A stretch of DNA of 64,000 bases from Pedobacter steynii (GTDB lineage Bacteria; Bacteroidota; Bacteroidia; Sphingobacteriales; Sphingobacteriaceae), in assembly GCF_001721645.1 (NCBI RefSeq), contig NZ_CP017141.1, positions 4,588,001-4,652,000 on the forward strand, given 5' to 3'. The notes under the pieces are model-generated. The model saw only the letters and a program-made list of their open reading frames with translations. It was not told the DNA's origin and did no database searches. The position numbers and the translations under genes are program-made. Shown in pieces: positions 18,769 to 28,719 of this stretch. Position 1 is the stretch's first letter, and each line of letters opens with the position of its first letter.

Positions 18769-21168
18769 ATGCGAAAACTCTTACCTACTCTTTTATTTTT
18801 CCTTCTATTCAGCTCCAGTATTTTTGCGCAGCAAACCAGCAGCATTAAAGGACGGATCACTACGGCAGATGGTCGTGTGGCCAGTAACATCTCCGTAAAA
18901 TTGAAAGGAACCTCGCTGGGAGGGATCACTACTGAAGACGGTGAATATCAGATCCGAAAAGTCCCTGTAGGGGAATATACCATTGTCGTTTCCGGAGTTG
19001 GGCTTTTTACCAAAGAAAAAGAAGTCACCGTAACCGGTAAATCCAGTGTTATTGCCGATTTCTCTTTGAAAGAGAACCTGTCTCAGCTGGATGATGTTCA
19101 GATATCAGGTCGTAAAAAGAAGTTTAAAGTGGATAAAGTATCTCCTTCATTACGTCTGCAGACCCCATTATTGGAATTACCGCAGAACATTCGCGTGGTC
19201 ACCAGCCAGGTCATGGCCGATCAGATGGCTTTTGATATTGTGGATGGGGTAACCAGAAATGTAAGCGGTGCGATCAGGGTAGGCCACTGGGATGCTCAGT
19301 ATGCCAATATCTTTATGCGTGGTACCAGCATTCCTGCGTTTCGGAATGGCATGAATATGAAAACACCCTGGGGACCTCTTGCAGACGATGCAGCTACGAT
19401 AGACCGTATAGAGTTTGTAAAAGGACCTGCCGGATTTATGATGGCCAATGGCGAACCGGGAGGGATGTATAACATTGTAACCAAGAAGCCTACCGGTCAG
19501 AACAACAGTTCAGTGAGTGTGAGCGCCGGCGGTTATAACCTTGCCCGTGCTGCGGTAGACCTGGATACTAAACTCAGCTCAGATGGTAAACTGTTATTCC
19601 GTCTGAATGTAGCCGGACAAACAAAAGGCAGTTTTAACAAATACAATTACAATGATAAATATGTGGTTGCACCGGTAATCAGTTACCAGATAGACAGCAA
19701 CACTAAAATTACAGCCGAATATACCCATCAGCATGTGGAAGCACAGGCACTGGGAAACTACAGCTTTTCTAAAAAAGGGTTTGGTGACGTTCCCCCAAGC
19801 TTTTTCCTGGGCGATCCCTCATTGAATCCGGCCAAGCTGAACGACCATAACCTTACTTTATATCTGAACCATAAGCTCAATAAAGACTGGACGTTCAATG
19901 CCCAGCTGGCTTACCTGAATTACTCCCTGGAGGGTGGTTCGGTATGGCTTTCTTCTTTGGACGATGCCGGCAATATGAGAAGGTATTACAATATTGGAGA
20001 TGAACTGGCGATCAATAAGAACGCGCAGTTCAGTTTACAGGGAGAATTGAAAACCGGACAGGTGGTTCACCGGATCCTGGGTGGTTTAGATATGGGTAAC
20101 TTAAAGACCTGGGGAGATTTCTCCAGTTCAGGAACACCTGATCTTCAGCTGGCCAATAATGCTCCTTTTAATATTTATAACCCGGTTTACGGCATTCCTA
20201 CGGCAAACATCCCTGTATTTGACCGGTCAAAAAGCATACAGGTACGTTCCGGATCCAATGTATATGCAACCAACCTGACGTATACCGGAATTTACCTGCA
20301 GGATGAACTTCGTTTCCTGGAAGAAAAACTGAGGTTAACCCTGGCCGGACGCTTTACCCATACGGTAACGGTTGGAAAGACCAATGCCACGCAGCTATCA
20401 GATAATGTATTTTCTCCAAGAGTAGGATTAAGTTATTCCATTACCAAAGACCTGTCTGTATATTCTTTATACGACCAGAGCTTTTTGCCTCAGTCTGGCG
20501 CAGATAAGGAAGGAAATGTATTTAAGCCGGTAAGGGGAAACAACATCGAGATCGGTTTCAAAAAAGACTGGTTTGACGGAAAATGGAATACCTCTATTAC
20601 GGCCTTCAAAATCACCAAGAAGAACGTGCTGACCCAGGATCCGAGATATCCTAACGATCCGGCTAACTGGAGGGTGCAACTGGGAGAAATTCAATCAAAA
20701 GGACTGGAATTTGATGTGGTCGGAGAAGTTGTGGAAGGACTAAATGTGACCTTGAATTATGCCTATACCGATCCAAAGGTAACCAAAGACGAGTCGGTGA
20801 TCAAAAACCTTAAAGGGACTTATATTGCCAATGCGGCTAAGCATATTACCAATGGCTGGTTGTCTTACAGCTTTAAAAAACAGGGTGCTCTTTTAAATGG
20901 TTTTGGCCTGAGTGGCGGATATCAGTTTCAGTTTGAGCGTGTTGCGGGATCAGGTTTTACCAAATCAAACCTTCCTGATTACCTGCGCTTTGATGCCGGT
21001 CTTTCCTATGCAAAAGGGAAGTTTAGCCTGTCTGCGGTAGTGAATAACCTGTTCGACCGCAAGTTGTTTACCCAGGGAACTGCTCCTGCAAATGCTTCCG
21101 GATACTATACCTGGATTTATGAAATGCCTAGAAATGCAAGGATAACAGCGCTTTACAAGTTTAAATAA
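18769..21168 (+). CDS. TonB-dependent siderophore-type receptor
   Basis: The 799-residue outer-membrane receptor has a signal peptide (cleavage near SIFAQQ, residue 21) and a carboxypeptidase-regulatory-like domain (about 25-108). The plug has PQNIRVVTSQVMADQM, IFMRGTSIPAFRNGM and RIEFVKGPAGFMMANGEPGG, the last a hallmark of ferric-siderophore receptors (FhuE/FptA-like). A barrel follows, ending with an aromatic-Lys-Phe motif. The last base of the stop codon is the first base of the PepSY gene, so translation is coupled. The ligand is probably a ferric siderophore, but its type cannot be told. Confidence 0.92.
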   Translation: MRKLLPTLLFFLLFSSSIFAQQTSSIKGRITTADGRVASNISVKLKGTSLGGITTEDGEYQIRKVPVGEYTIVVSGVGLFTKEKEVTVTGKSSVIADFSLKENLSQLDDVQISGRKKKFKVDKVSPSLRLQTPLLELPQNIRVVTSQVMADQMAFDIVDGVTRNVSGAIRVGHWDAQYANIFMRGTSIPAFRNGMNMKTPWGPLADDAATIDRIEFVKGPAGFMMANGEPGGMYNIVTKKPTGQNNSSVSVSAGGYNLARAAVDLDTKLSSDGKLLFRLNVAGQTKGSFNKYNYNDKYVVAPVISYQIDSNTKITAEYTHQHVEAQALGNYSFSKKGFGDVPPSFFLGDPSLNPAKLNDHNLTLYLNHKLNKDWTFNAQLAYLNYSLEGGSVWLSSLDDAGNMRRYYNIGDELAINKNAQFSLQGELKTGQVVHRILGGLDMGNLKTWGDFSSSGTPDLQLANNAPFNIYNPVYGIPTANIPVFDRSKSIQVRSGSNVYATNLTYTGIYLQDELRFLEEKLRLTLAGRFTHTVTVGKTNATQLSDNVFSPRVGLSYSITKDLSVYSLYDQSFLPQSGADKEGNVFKPVRGNNIEIGFKKDWFDGKWNTSITAFKITKKNVLTQDPRYPNDPANWRVQLGEIQSKGLEFDVVGEVVEGLNVTLNYAYTDPKVTKDESVIKNLKGTYIANAAKHITNGWLSYSFKKQGALLNGFGLSGGYQFQFERVAGSGFTKSNLPDYLRFDAGLSYAKGKFSLSAVVNNLFDRKLFTQGTAPANASGYYTWIYEMPRNARITALYKFK

Positions 21169-22391
21169 TGAATTTTAAAAAGATCAATGCTTTTTTACAT
21201 TTATGGCTCGGACTTGGTTCGGGCCTGATTGTATTTATAGTCAGCATAACGGGTTGTATTTACGTATTTGAAAAGGAAATCAGAAGTTTATATGAGCCCT
21301 GGCAATATGTAAAACCTCAGCAAGAGGCTTTCCTGCTTCCTACACAACTGGCCGGTCTGGCCGGGCCGAACATGGGAGGAGTGAAGCCTAATTCCATCCG
21401 GTACGGGCAAAAAGACGAGGCCGTTACGGTCAGCAATTTTAACCGGAAAAAGGGCACAAGTGTCGTTGTTTTTATGAATCCCTATAACGGAAAAGTAATC
21501 CATACGGAAAAGAAAAACAGGAAGAGCAACTCTGATTTCTTCCGCTTCATTCTGAACGGACACCGGGCACTATGGCTTCCTTATCCTATTGGAAGGCCTA
21601 TTGTAGGCGCTGCTGTACTGATTTTTGTCCTCTTACTCCTTTCCGGAATCATTTTATGGTGGCCAAAGAAATGGATCAGGTCTATCCGGGATAAAAGCTT
21701 TAAAATCAAGTGGAATGCCAGCTTTAAGCGTAAAAATTACGACCTGCACAATGTGCTGGGCTTTTATACCTTTCTCTTTTTACTGATCATTTCCTTAACA
21801 GGACTGGTTTACAGCTATAAGTGGTATAGTAAATCTTTATACTGGTTAAGCTCCGGAGGTAAATCCATGAAGGAATTTAAACGGGCAGTATCGGATACCA
21901 CTGCAACAGGAACCTTTAAACCAGGCGATATTGACCAGCTTTACCATAGTATTGTTGCTGCCGATAAAACAGAAAACATATTGGTATCACTGCCGGAAAA
22001 GCCATCTGATGCCATAGGATTTGTTGTTTACCTGAAAGCACGGACATTGTATAAAACCAACCGTTATAGCTTTGATCAGCTGAGCCTTAAGCCCATCACA
22101 GATGGTTCTCCTTTTTCAGGGAAATATGCCGATGCCAGTGCTGCCGACAAGCTCAGACGGATGAACTATGACCTCCATATCGGTGCGATATTTGGGATCC
22201 CAACTAAGATTCTTGCTTTTCTGGCCAGTTTGATTTCAGCAAGTTTACCCATTACTGGATTTATCATCTGGTATGGCCGAAAATTCAAAAAGAAGAAAAA
22301 AGGCGGGAAGCCATCCATACCGGGAGCAAAGAAAACTGTTGTTCCTGTCCCGCAGAAAATAAAACGGGTAGAGGAGGAGCTCGTCCTTTAA
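21168..22391 (+). CDS. PepSY-associated membrane protein, likely ferric-siderophore reductase
   Basis: The 407-residue inner-membrane protein starts INAFLHLWLGLGSGLIVFIVS and contains ITGCIYVFEKEI, the first helix of the PepSY-TM family. Further helices lie around 140-165, 195-215 (NVLGFYTFLFLLIISLTGLV) and 350-370 (ASLISASLPITGFIIWYG). Conserved histidines (FLHLWLG, YDLHNVLGF, NYDLHIGAIFG) could bind heme. Such proteins reduce or release iron from siderophores after import. The gene overlaps the receptor by one base and is followed by a strong terminator. Confidence 0.88.
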   Translation: MNFKKINAFLHLWLGLGSGLIVFIVSITGCIYVFEKEIRSLYEPWQYVKPQQEAFLLPTQLAGLAGPNMGGVKPNSIRYGQKDEAVTVSNFNRKKGTSVVVFMNPYNGKVIHTEKKNRKSNSDFFRFILNGHRALWLPYPIGRPIVGAAVLIFVLLLLSGIILWWPKKWIRSIRDKSFKIKWNASFKRKNYDLHNVLGFYTFLFLLIISLTGLVYSYKWYSKSLYWLSSGGKSMKEFKRAVSDTTATGTFKPGDIDQLYHSIVAADKTENILVSLPEKPSDAIGFVVYLKARTLYKTNRYSFDQLSLKPITDGSPFSGKYADASAADKLRRMNYDLHIGAIFGIPTKILAFLASLISASLPITGFIIWYGRKFKKKKKGGKPSIPGAKKTVVPVPQKIKRVEEELVL

Positions 22392-22395
22392 AATT

Positions 22396-22431
22396 AAAAA
22401 GCCGTAAACACTTTAATGTTTACGGCTTTTT
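22396..22431. terminator. Bidirectional terminator between PepSY and CvfB-like genes
   Basis: AAAAAGCCGTAAACA pairs with TGTTTACGGCTTTTT around a CTTTAA loop. It lies between two convergent genes and has A and T tracts on both sides, so it can serve both. Confidence 0.9.
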
Positions 22432-22466
22432 TTATGGTAAGACCTTAAAACAGGCCTGATCTGCGG

Positions 22467-23312
22467 TTATTCCGCTTCGTTGTCCACAAATAACTTGATC
22501 TCATGATCCGAAACCGTGATTAAGCGATCTTTGTATAGTCCGCCAATAACCTTTTTAAAAGCACTTTTACTGATCTTAAAACGCTCATAAATGGCATCAG
22601 GAGAGCTTTTGTCACCAAGATAGATGATCCCTCCGCATTCCTTTAATTCATCCAGGATGACATCTTTATTTTCGAGAATGTGGCCATAACCCATTGGTTG
22701 AAGACTCAAATCGATTTTGCCCTCTACGCGGATTTTTTTAATCCATCCTTTTCTGATTTCTCCCGGATTAAGCTGGTCAAATAGCTCATTGGTATATAAA
22801 AGACCGATATATTTATTGTCTACAATGGCATTGTAACCCAGATCAGAGCGGTCTACAATCAATAAACTCACCTCATCACCCTCTTCCAGATCGATATCCT
22901 GATCTTCTACATAATTGGTTAAACGGGAAGAAGCAACCATACGGTCATTGCTTCCGTCCAGATACACATAAACGACATGGCTGTCTCCTTTAAACATCGG
23001 GCGTTTCTGTTCACGCTGAGGAACATAGATGTCTTTATCCAGGCCAAGATCCATAAAAGCACCGTCTTCGCTATCGTCAACTACCGTCAGGTAGGCAAAA
23101 TCTCCTACACAGGCCAAAGGCTTTTTGGTGGTTCCGATGAGTCTGCCCTCTTTACCCATATATACGAAAACGTTAATGTTATCCCCGATTTCGATGTTTT
23201 TAGGGACATCGACATAAGGTAGCAGCACTTCGTTTTCACCTTCGGTAAGGATCAGGCCGTTTTCAGTTTTATTTATAATTCGCAGATCGTTATATCTTCC
23301 TATTTCTATCAT
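22467..23312 (-). CDS. CvfB/YitL-like S1-domain RNA-binding protein
   Basis: The 281-residue cytoplasmic protein has three or four S1-like OB segments: LLPYVDVPKNIEIGDNINVF, GAFMDLGLDKDIYVPQREQK and LGYNAIVDNKYIGLLYTNEL. It ends with a winged-helix module (SPDAIYERFKISKSAFKKVI, about 245-265). This order matches CvfB of Gram-positive bacteria and the widespread Bacteroidota homologue. CvfB binds RNA and affects gene expression; the targets here are unknown. It stands alone between a convergent PepSY gene and a divergent ABC gene. Confidence 0.88.
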   Translation of the reverse strand: MIEIGRYNDLRIINKTENGLILTEGENEVLLPYVDVPKNIEIGDNINVFVYMGKEGRLIGTTKKPLACVGDFAYLTVVDDSEDGAFMDLGLDKDIYVPQREQKRPMFKGDSHVVYVYLDGSNDRMVASSRLTNYVEDQDIDLEEGDEVSLLIVDRSDLGYNAIVDNKYIGLLYTNELFDQLNPGEIRKGWIKKIRVEGKIDLSLQPMGYGHILENKDVILDELKECGGIIYLGDKSSPDAIYERFKISKSAFKKVIGGLYKDRLITVSDHEIKLFVDNEAE

Positions 23313-23396
23313 GTTCTTGCAGGCATTTTTGCAAAGGTAACGATATCAGCAGTAACATATCGGTGCACGAGGTATCTAAATGTAAAAATAAACCAA

Positions 23397-24029
23397 TTGC
23401 GCAGCCTGGATTTACAACATATCGTTAAGAAATACGGTAACCATACCATTTTCTCTTTTGAAAAATGGAGCCTGGACCAGGGTATTTACTGGGTTAAAGG
23501 AGGAAATGGAACCGGGAAGACCACACTCTTTAAAGTGATTTCCGGACAGACCCCCTTTGAGGGAACGCTCAGTCTGAATGAGATCAGCATTAAAACAGCG
23601 CCTGTTGCCTACAGGGCAATGATCTCCTATGCAGAAGCGGAACCTCAATATCCCTCGTTTATCACCGGAAATGAACTCTTAAACTACCATATCTCCGTTA
23701 GAAAAGCCGATCCACTGATGGTAAAGGACGTGACAGAGCAGTTCGGGATGACTCCCTTTATGGACAATAAGATCGGCAGTTATTCCAGTGGAATGCTCAA
23801 AAAACTCTCATTGATATGCGCTTTTACCGGTGATATTCAGCTGTACATACTGGATGAGCCGCTCATTACCATAGATACACATTCCGCGGAAGTACTTTAT
23901 GGATTGATCAGAAAGTACCATGAACAGGGGAGCAGCTTTTTGCTTTCTTCCCATCAGGAGCTGGAACCCGGCCAGCTGACACTTAAGGGCGTATTTCAAA
24001 TTAAGGACCAACAGATAGCCGCATGTTGA
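23397..24029 (+). CDS. ABC transporter ATP-binding protein
   Basis: The product has 210 residues. It has Walker A GGNGTGKTT (35-43), a degenerate signature YSSGMLKK (128-135) in place of LSGGQ, Walker B LYILDEP (148-154) and the H-loop histidine H185. The only start before Walker A is TTG (23397); no ATG or GTG lies in frame upstream before the gene loses its beta strand. It overlaps the permease gene by 7 bp. The pair is a simple two-gene exporter of the type used for lipids, peptides or bacteriocins. No substrate can be named. Confidence 0.88.
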   Translation: MRSLDLQHIVKKYGNHTIFSFEKWSLDQGIYWVKGGNGTGKTTLFKVISGQTPFEGTLSLNEISIKTAPVAYRAMISYAEAEPQYPSFITGNELLNYHISVRKADPLMVKDVTEQFGMTPFMDNKIGSYSSGMLKKLSLICAFTGDIQLYILDEPLITIDTHSAEVLYGLIRKYHEQGSSFLLSSHQELEPGQLTLKGVFQIKDQQIAAC

Positions 24030-25114
24030 AGCTATTTTTGAAAACCCTGAGTAAAGAATTTTTTGCGGCACATGCAGGTCTTTTTCTATTTGGGTTTTAC
24101 CTGTTATTCGGCATTGTGGAGGCCGCACAGCTGATTAGCTATCATAAAACCCTGATGCTGCTCATTTATTCCTCTCCACTTATTCTTTTCCTTGTCGTCC
24201 TCTGTTGGGCTTTATATGCCATAAAATGCTTCTTTTTTGTGAAAAAGCAGTTGAAGCTGGAATCCTACCGTTTTGTATTTCTGATTGGCGCATCTGAACG
24301 TAAAATCCAGTTCAGGTTATGGTTAAAGCTGTATGCGGTATTGTTTCTTCCGGTATTGCTATACCTCGTACCTTTAGTATACGTAGGACTTAGTTATGGC
24401 TATTATGGCAGTGTTTTTGCAGTTTTTCTCAGCGTTTTGGGCATATTGTCTGCCGTTTCCGGCTATATGTTCCGGATCATCAATTATAGTCATGTTCCAG
24501 TTAAGGTTTATTTAAAAACCTCCCTCCCCCAATGGAGTAAGCCTTACTGGACATGGCCTTTTTATTATCTGCTGAAAGAACAGACGCTGATGCTTGTGGC
24601 CAGTAAAGTGCTCTCATTTGCCCTTTTTAATGCCACCATGTGGGTGTTTGCAGATGTTGCCGGAGATGTTCGTGTGGCCATGATCGGGATTCTGGCCGCT
24701 GTTTTGTCTCACGGTATGCTGATCCATGCTTTAATGAAAAATGAGCTCGACCGCCTTTCTTTTACCCGAAGCCTTCCCATTACCCTGGCCTCCAGGCTGG
24801 GACATCAGGTGATGGTATTGCTATTGCTTTTTGTTCCCGAGATCATTTTTTACATCCTCAAATCAGATGGACAGCTGTTGCACATTGCCTATGGTTTAGG
24901 CTTTGGCTTGTCTGGTCTGATGGGTTTACAAATGATCTTATACTGGATAAATCTCGATCAGGACGAATACCTGAAATGGTTACTCGGCTTCTTTTTTGTC
25001 AGCATGTTTGTCGTCCTTACCCACTATTATCTGCTCTATATCCTGCTGGTTTTCTTTAGCTATATCGGGTATTTTTCTTTCTTCTATTACAGGAAAGACT
25101 TAAAAGAGATTTAA
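24023..25114 (+). CDS. Polytopic membrane protein, ABC permease partner
   Basis: The 363-residue protein is very hydrophobic, with some ten predicted membrane helices, among them residues 18-40, 46-72, 103-125 and 330-355. It has no signal peptide and no recognized soluble domain. It starts inside the last codons of the ATPase gene (7-bp overlap), so the two are almost certainly one transporter. It resembles uncharacterized Bacteroidota permeases and not the FtsX/MacB or DrrB type. It ends 22 bp before the convergent thiF gene, and I see no terminator between them. Confidence 0.75.
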   Translation: MLKLFLKTLSKEFFAAHAGLFLFGFYLLFGIVEAAQLISYHKTLMLLIYSSPLILFLVVLCWALYAIKCFFFVKKQLKLESYRFVFLIGASERKIQFRLWLKLYAVLFLPVLLYLVPLVYVGLSYGYYGSVFAVFLSVLGILSAVSGYMFRIINYSHVPVKVYLKTSLPQWSKPYWTWPFYYLLKEQTLMLVASKVLSFALFNATMWVFADVAGDVRVAMIGILAAVLSHGMLIHALMKNELDRLSFTRSLPITLASRLGHQVMVLLLLFVPEIIFYILKSDGQLLHIAYGLGFGLSGLMGLQMILYWINLDQDEYLKWLLGFFFVSMFVVLTHYYLLYILLVFFSYIGYFSFFYYRKDLKEI

Positions 25115-25136
25115 AACCTAATATTAAATTTTAAGT

Positions 25137-26183
25137 TTATCTATTGCTATTTAATAGGCTGATTATAAATAGTTTTTCTTTTCTATTCTGGCTGATTAAT
25201 TTAGCCGCCATTCTGCTTTTCGCTCCCGAAGTGCAGCATAAAACCAATTTGTGATGGAATGGGATATCGGCTATTTTTTCTTTAAGATCATAAAGTGAAA
25301 TATGAGTTCCGCCGATATTGTACTCTTCAAATTCATAGGCTTCCCGGACATCGATCAGCAGGAAAGGTTCTTCCTTATCTTTCCAGTCCTGTAATTCCTG
25401 CTGTCCGATTTCCTGATAGATTGCTGTTTTGTCTGTGCCTTCGGTTGGGGGATCGCTTTTGGGATTTTCAGGTTGAATATTAAAGATCTGCATATCGTAA
25501 TTTAAAGCATTGAAGATAAGAAGTTTTCCGGATAGATGATCCCCAAAGCCACAGATGATCTTCATGCACTCATTAGCCATCATGCTTCCGATAATACCCG
25601 GTAAGGGGCCGGTTACACCGCTCTCGCCGCAGTTAGGCTGTTCTTCGGGCAAAGGACTTTCCGGATAACAACTTCTGTAATCCGGTCCGCCCTGGTAATT
25701 AAACACCGATACCTGTCCCTCAAATTTAAAGATGGAGCCAAATACCAGCGGTTTATTCAGTGCAACACAACTATCGTTTACCAGATAGCGGGTAGGGAAG
25801 TTATCAGATCCATCAATCACCAGATCGTATGCAGCGATGATTGCCATTGCATTTTCAGGACTTAAATGATGCGGATAAGCCTGTAGCTGAATCCCGGGAT
25901 TGAGCCTGCTGAGCTTGTCGGCAGCAGTTTGCGCTTTGTTTTTTCCGATGTCATTCATCTGATAAAGCACTTGTCTGTGCAGGTTACTTTCTTCTACCAC
26001 ATCCCCGTCAATGATGCCTATTTTTCCCAGTCCGGCTCCCGCCAGGTAGAGTAGGAGCGGGCAACCTAAGCCTCCTGCACCAATTACGAGTACCGAAGTC
26101 TGATGTAGCTTTTCCTGCCCCTCAAAGCCTATTTCTTCCAGTAACAGCTGTCGGTCGTATCTTTTAAGTTCCTGATTATTCAT
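25137..26183 (-). CDS. thiF: ThiF/MoeB-type adenylyltransferase with C-terminal rhodanese domain
   Basis: This enzyme adenylates the C-terminal glycine of ThiS so that it can be thiocarboxylated. The 348 residues have an E1-like domain (1-240) with nucleotide-loop VLVIGAGGLGCPLL, DLVIDGSDNFPTRY and the Cys of PNCGESGVTGPLPG. A rhodanese domain (260-348) has LLIDVREAYEFEEYNIGG and the active loop CCTSGAKSR. The ThiF-rhodanese fusion is common in Bacteroidota and lets one protein both activate and sulfurate ThiS. It is the last gene of the operon, 4 bp after thiH. Confidence 0.9.
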   Translation of the reverse strand: MNNQELKRYDRQLLLEEIGFEGQEKLHQTSVLVIGAGGLGCPLLLYLAGAGLGKIGIIDGDVVEESNLHRQVLYQMNDIGKNKAQTAADKLSRLNPGIQLQAYPHHLSPENAMAIIAAYDLVIDGSDNFPTRYLVNDSCVALNKPLVFGSIFKFEGQVSVFNYQGGPDYRSCYPESPLPEEQPNCGESGVTGPLPGIIGSMMANECMKIICGFGDHLSGKLLIFNALNYDMQIFNIQPENPKSDPPTEGTDKTAIYQEIGQQELQDWKDKEEPFLLIDVREAYEFEEYNIGGTHISLYDLKEKIADIPFHHKLVLCCTSGAKSRMAAKLISQNRKEKLFIISLLNSNR

Positions 26184-26187
26184 TTTT

Positions 26188-27306
26188 TCACTTCGTTAAG
26201 CTCATGTCCCAGTCTTTCCAGACTGCTTCATATCCTTGTTTATGAATCATTTCTGCAATCTCAGCTGCCGTTCTTTCGTCCGAGATTTCAAACTGTTCCA
26301 GGGATTGAGGCTCTACAGCATAACCTCCCGGATTGGTTTTTGAGCCTGCACTGATGGAGGTAATCCCGAGTTTGATGACGTTGTCCCGGAAAGCGACAGA
26401 CTCCCTTGTAGAGATCGACAATTCTATTTCCTCATTAAACAGACGGTAGGCGCAGATGAGTTGCACCAGCTCTCTGTCGTTCATAGCCACCTTAGGTTCC
26501 AGGCCACCACTAAAGGGACGAAGTCTGGGGAAGGAGATGCTGTATTTGCTCTGCCAGTATTTTTTTTCCAGGTAATTCAGGTGCAGGGCCGTAAAAAAGG
26601 AATCTGTCCTCCAGTCTTCCAGACCAATTAATACCCCAAGTCCCATTTTGTGGATACCGGCCTGTCCAAGGCGGTCGGGCGTATCCAGGCGGTATTGAAA
26701 ATTGGATTTTTTTCCCTTTGGGTGATGTTTTTTGTAATCCTCTTCATGGTAAGTCTCCTGATAAACAAGTACCGTATTTAGCCCGTATGGGGTTAATTCC
26801 TGATAATCTGAAAGGTCTAGTGGCTGGACTTCCATGGAAATATGGGCAAAATGTGGCCGGATCAGCTCCAATACTTTTTTGAAATAATCGGTATGCACAC
26901 TTTGATTGGCCTCTCCTGTGACCAGCAATACATGGTCATAGCCCATTTCTTTAATGACGGCGACCTCTTCCATAATCTCCATCGGCGACAATGTCTTGCG
27001 CCTCACTTTGTTATCGTAGCTAAATCCGCAATACGTACAGATGTTATTGCATTCATTAGACAGGTACAGCGGAACGTACATCTGTATCGTATTTCCAAAG
27101 CGCTTTAAAGTCAGCTGCTGGCTCAGCTGGGCCATTCTTTCCAGATAAGGTGCAGCTGCGGGAGAGATCAGCGCTTTAAAGTCCTCCAAAGTCCTTTTTG
27201 AAGCATTTAATGCCTGTTCTACATCTGCGCTGGTTTTTGCATAAATGCTCCTGCTGGTTTCCTCCCAGCTATGGCACTCAAAAATATCGTTAAAACTCAT
27301 CGTCAA
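26188..27306 (-). CDS. thiH: 2-iminoacetate synthase (tyrosine lyase) ThiH
   Basis: The 372-residue radical-SAM enzyme splits tyrosine to give dehydroglycine (2-iminoacetate) for the thiazole ring. The cluster motif is at C86, C90 and C93 ([11 protein letters not shown]). Later blocks such as [26 protein letters not shown] and [10 protein letters not shown] match ThiH. Its presence in place of ThiO fits an anaerobic-type thiazole pathway. The start codon lies 17 bp inside the end of thiG, so the two are translated together. Confidence 0.95.
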   Translation of the reverse strand: MTMSFNDIFECHSWEETSRSIYAKTSADVEQALNASKRTLEDFKALISPAAAPYLERMAQLSQQLTLKRFGNTIQMYVPLYLSNECNNICTYCGFSYDNKVRRKTLSPMEIMEEVAVIKEMGYDHVLLVTGEANQSVHTDYFKKVLELIRPHFAHISMEVQPLDLSDYQELTPYGLNTVLVYQETYHEEDYKKHHPKGKKSNFQYRLDTPDRLGQAGIHKMGLGVLIGLEDWRTDSFFTALHLNYLEKKYWQSKYSISFPRLRPFSGGLEPKVAMNDRELVQLICAYRLFNEEIELSISTRESVAFRDNVIKLGITSISAGSKTNPGGYAVEPQSLEQFEISDERTAAEIAEMIHKQGYEAVWKDWDMSLTK

Positions 27307-28060
27307 GGAATGCCGTTAAAGGGCTGCTGGCTACAGCCTGTGAATACACCTGACCTAATCTTGCCTCGTAGGCCATTCTGCCCGCCTGAACCGCTATTTT
27401 AAAGGCTTTGGCCATTTTTGTCGGGTTTCCGGAAACGGCAATCGCCGTGTTCACCAATACCGCATCTGCACCGATCTCCATTGCCTTTGCAGCGTCCGAA
27501 GGCGAGCCGATTCCGGCGTCAATGATCACCGGTACATTGCTCTGACTGATGATGATTTCCAGGAAATCTATGGTTTTCAGGCCTTTGTTGCTGCCAATAG
27601 GGGAGCCCAAGGGCATTACTGCTGCTGTCCCGGCGTCTTCCAGTCGTTTACACAAAACCGGGTCCGCATGGATGTAAGGAAGTACGATAAAACCCAGTTT
27701 AGCGAGTTCTTCCGTAGCTTTTAATGTTTCTATAGGGTCTGGCATCAGGTATTTAGGATCCGGGTGAATTTCCAGTTTCAACCAGTTCGTTTCCAGTGCT
27801 TCCCGCGCCATTTGGGCGGCAAAAACCGCTTCTTTGGCATTTCTGACGCCGGAAGTATTTGGCAACAGGTTGATGTGTGGGTAATTAAGGTGCTTTAAGA
27901 GGTCGTCGCTCTCATCCTGCAGGTCTACACGCTTCAGTGCAACCGTTACCAGTTCCGATTCTGAAGCAAGCAATGCACTTTCCATCGCGGCCGGAGAACT
28001 AAACTTTCCGGTGCCGGTGAAGAGGCGTGAGCTGAATATTTTGTCGGCTATTTTTAACAT
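27290..28060 (-). CDS. thiG: Thiazole synthase ThiG
   Basis: The 256-residue TIM-barrel enzyme makes thiazole phosphate from deoxyxylulose phosphate, 2-iminoacetate and ThiS thiocarboxylate. The Schiff-base lysine is K95 in [17 protein letters not shown]. Phosphate and ring contacts appear in [20 protein letters not shown] and [12 protein letters not shown]. Length and motifs are complete. It lies 5 bp after thiE and overlaps thiH. Confidence 0.96.
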   Translation of the reverse strand: MLKIADKIFSSRLFTGTGKFSSPAAMESALLASESELVTVALKRVDLQDESDDLLKHLNYPHINLLPNTSGVRNAKEAVFAAQMAREALETNWLKLEIHPDPKYLMPDPIETLKATEELAKLGFIVLPYIHADPVLCKRLEDAGTAAVMPLGSPIGSNKGLKTIDFLEIIISQSNVPVIIDAGIGSPSDAAKAMEIGADAVLVNTAIAVSGNPTKMAKAFKIAVQAGRMAYEARLGQVYSQAVASSPLTAFLDDEF

Positions 28061-28065
28061 CGTTT

Positions 28066-28719
28066 TTAAGAATTTAGGGTGGTTGAAAGTTGGTGTTTCT
28101 GAAGCTCGGAATACATCCTCTTTATCCGGTTTTCAGCATCGGTTTTTCCGGTTAATATCCCCGAAACGGCAACACCGTGAAGACCGGTTTTCAGGAGTTC
28201 CGGAAGGTCCGCTTCGGTGATTCCTCCGATGGCAATTATGGGTAAAGTAAAGCCTGACTTTTTGACTTGTTCCATGATTTTTGCATACCCTTCGAAGCCG
28301 ATAACCGGGCTTAAATTTTTCTTGGTACTGGTAAAGCGAAGGGGACCCAGTCCGATATAATCCGCACCTTCTGCAACTCTTTTTTGCAGGTCTGCAAAAG
28401 TGTTTGCCGTTCCGCCTATTTTTATTTTATTACCTGCTATTAATCTGGCTTTTGCAATGCTCATATCATTTAATCCTAGATGTAGTCCATAGGCAGAAAC
28501 AGCCTTTGAAACTTCCGGAAAATCATTGATGATTAAGCGGGCTGCAAATTTTTTGCAGAGCTCATTTGCAGCTTTAGCCAGTTCTAAAACCGTCGTTTCC
28601 GGCTGGTCTTTTACGCGGAGCTGAATCCACTTTCCGCCGGCCTGAAGGACCTGCTCGATGGCCTCCAGATGGCTCGTGTTTTCGGTGGATTGGGAGATGT
28701 AATGAAGTTGATCTATCAT
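28066..28719 (-). CDS. thiE: Thiamine-phosphate synthase ThiE
   Basis: The 217-residue TIM barrel joins HMP pyrophosphate to thiazole phosphate. It has WIQLRVKDQ (pyrophosphate binding), [37 protein letters not shown] and [17 protein letters not shown], all expected for a true ThiE. It overlaps thiD by 4 bp (ATGA type). A second, more divergent member of the same superfamily is encoded two genes upstream; this copy looks like the main synthase. Confidence 0.93.
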   Translation of the reverse strand: MIDQLHYISQSTENTSHLEAIEQVLQAGGKWIQLRVKDQPETTVLELAKAANELCKKFAARLIINDFPEVSKAVSAYGLHLGLNDMSIAKARLIAGNKIKIGGTANTFADLQKRVAEGADYIGLGPLRFTSTKKNLSPVIGFEGYAKIMEQVKKSGFTLPIIAIGGITEADLPELLKTGLHGVAVSGILTGKTDAENRIKRMYSELQKHQLSTTLNS

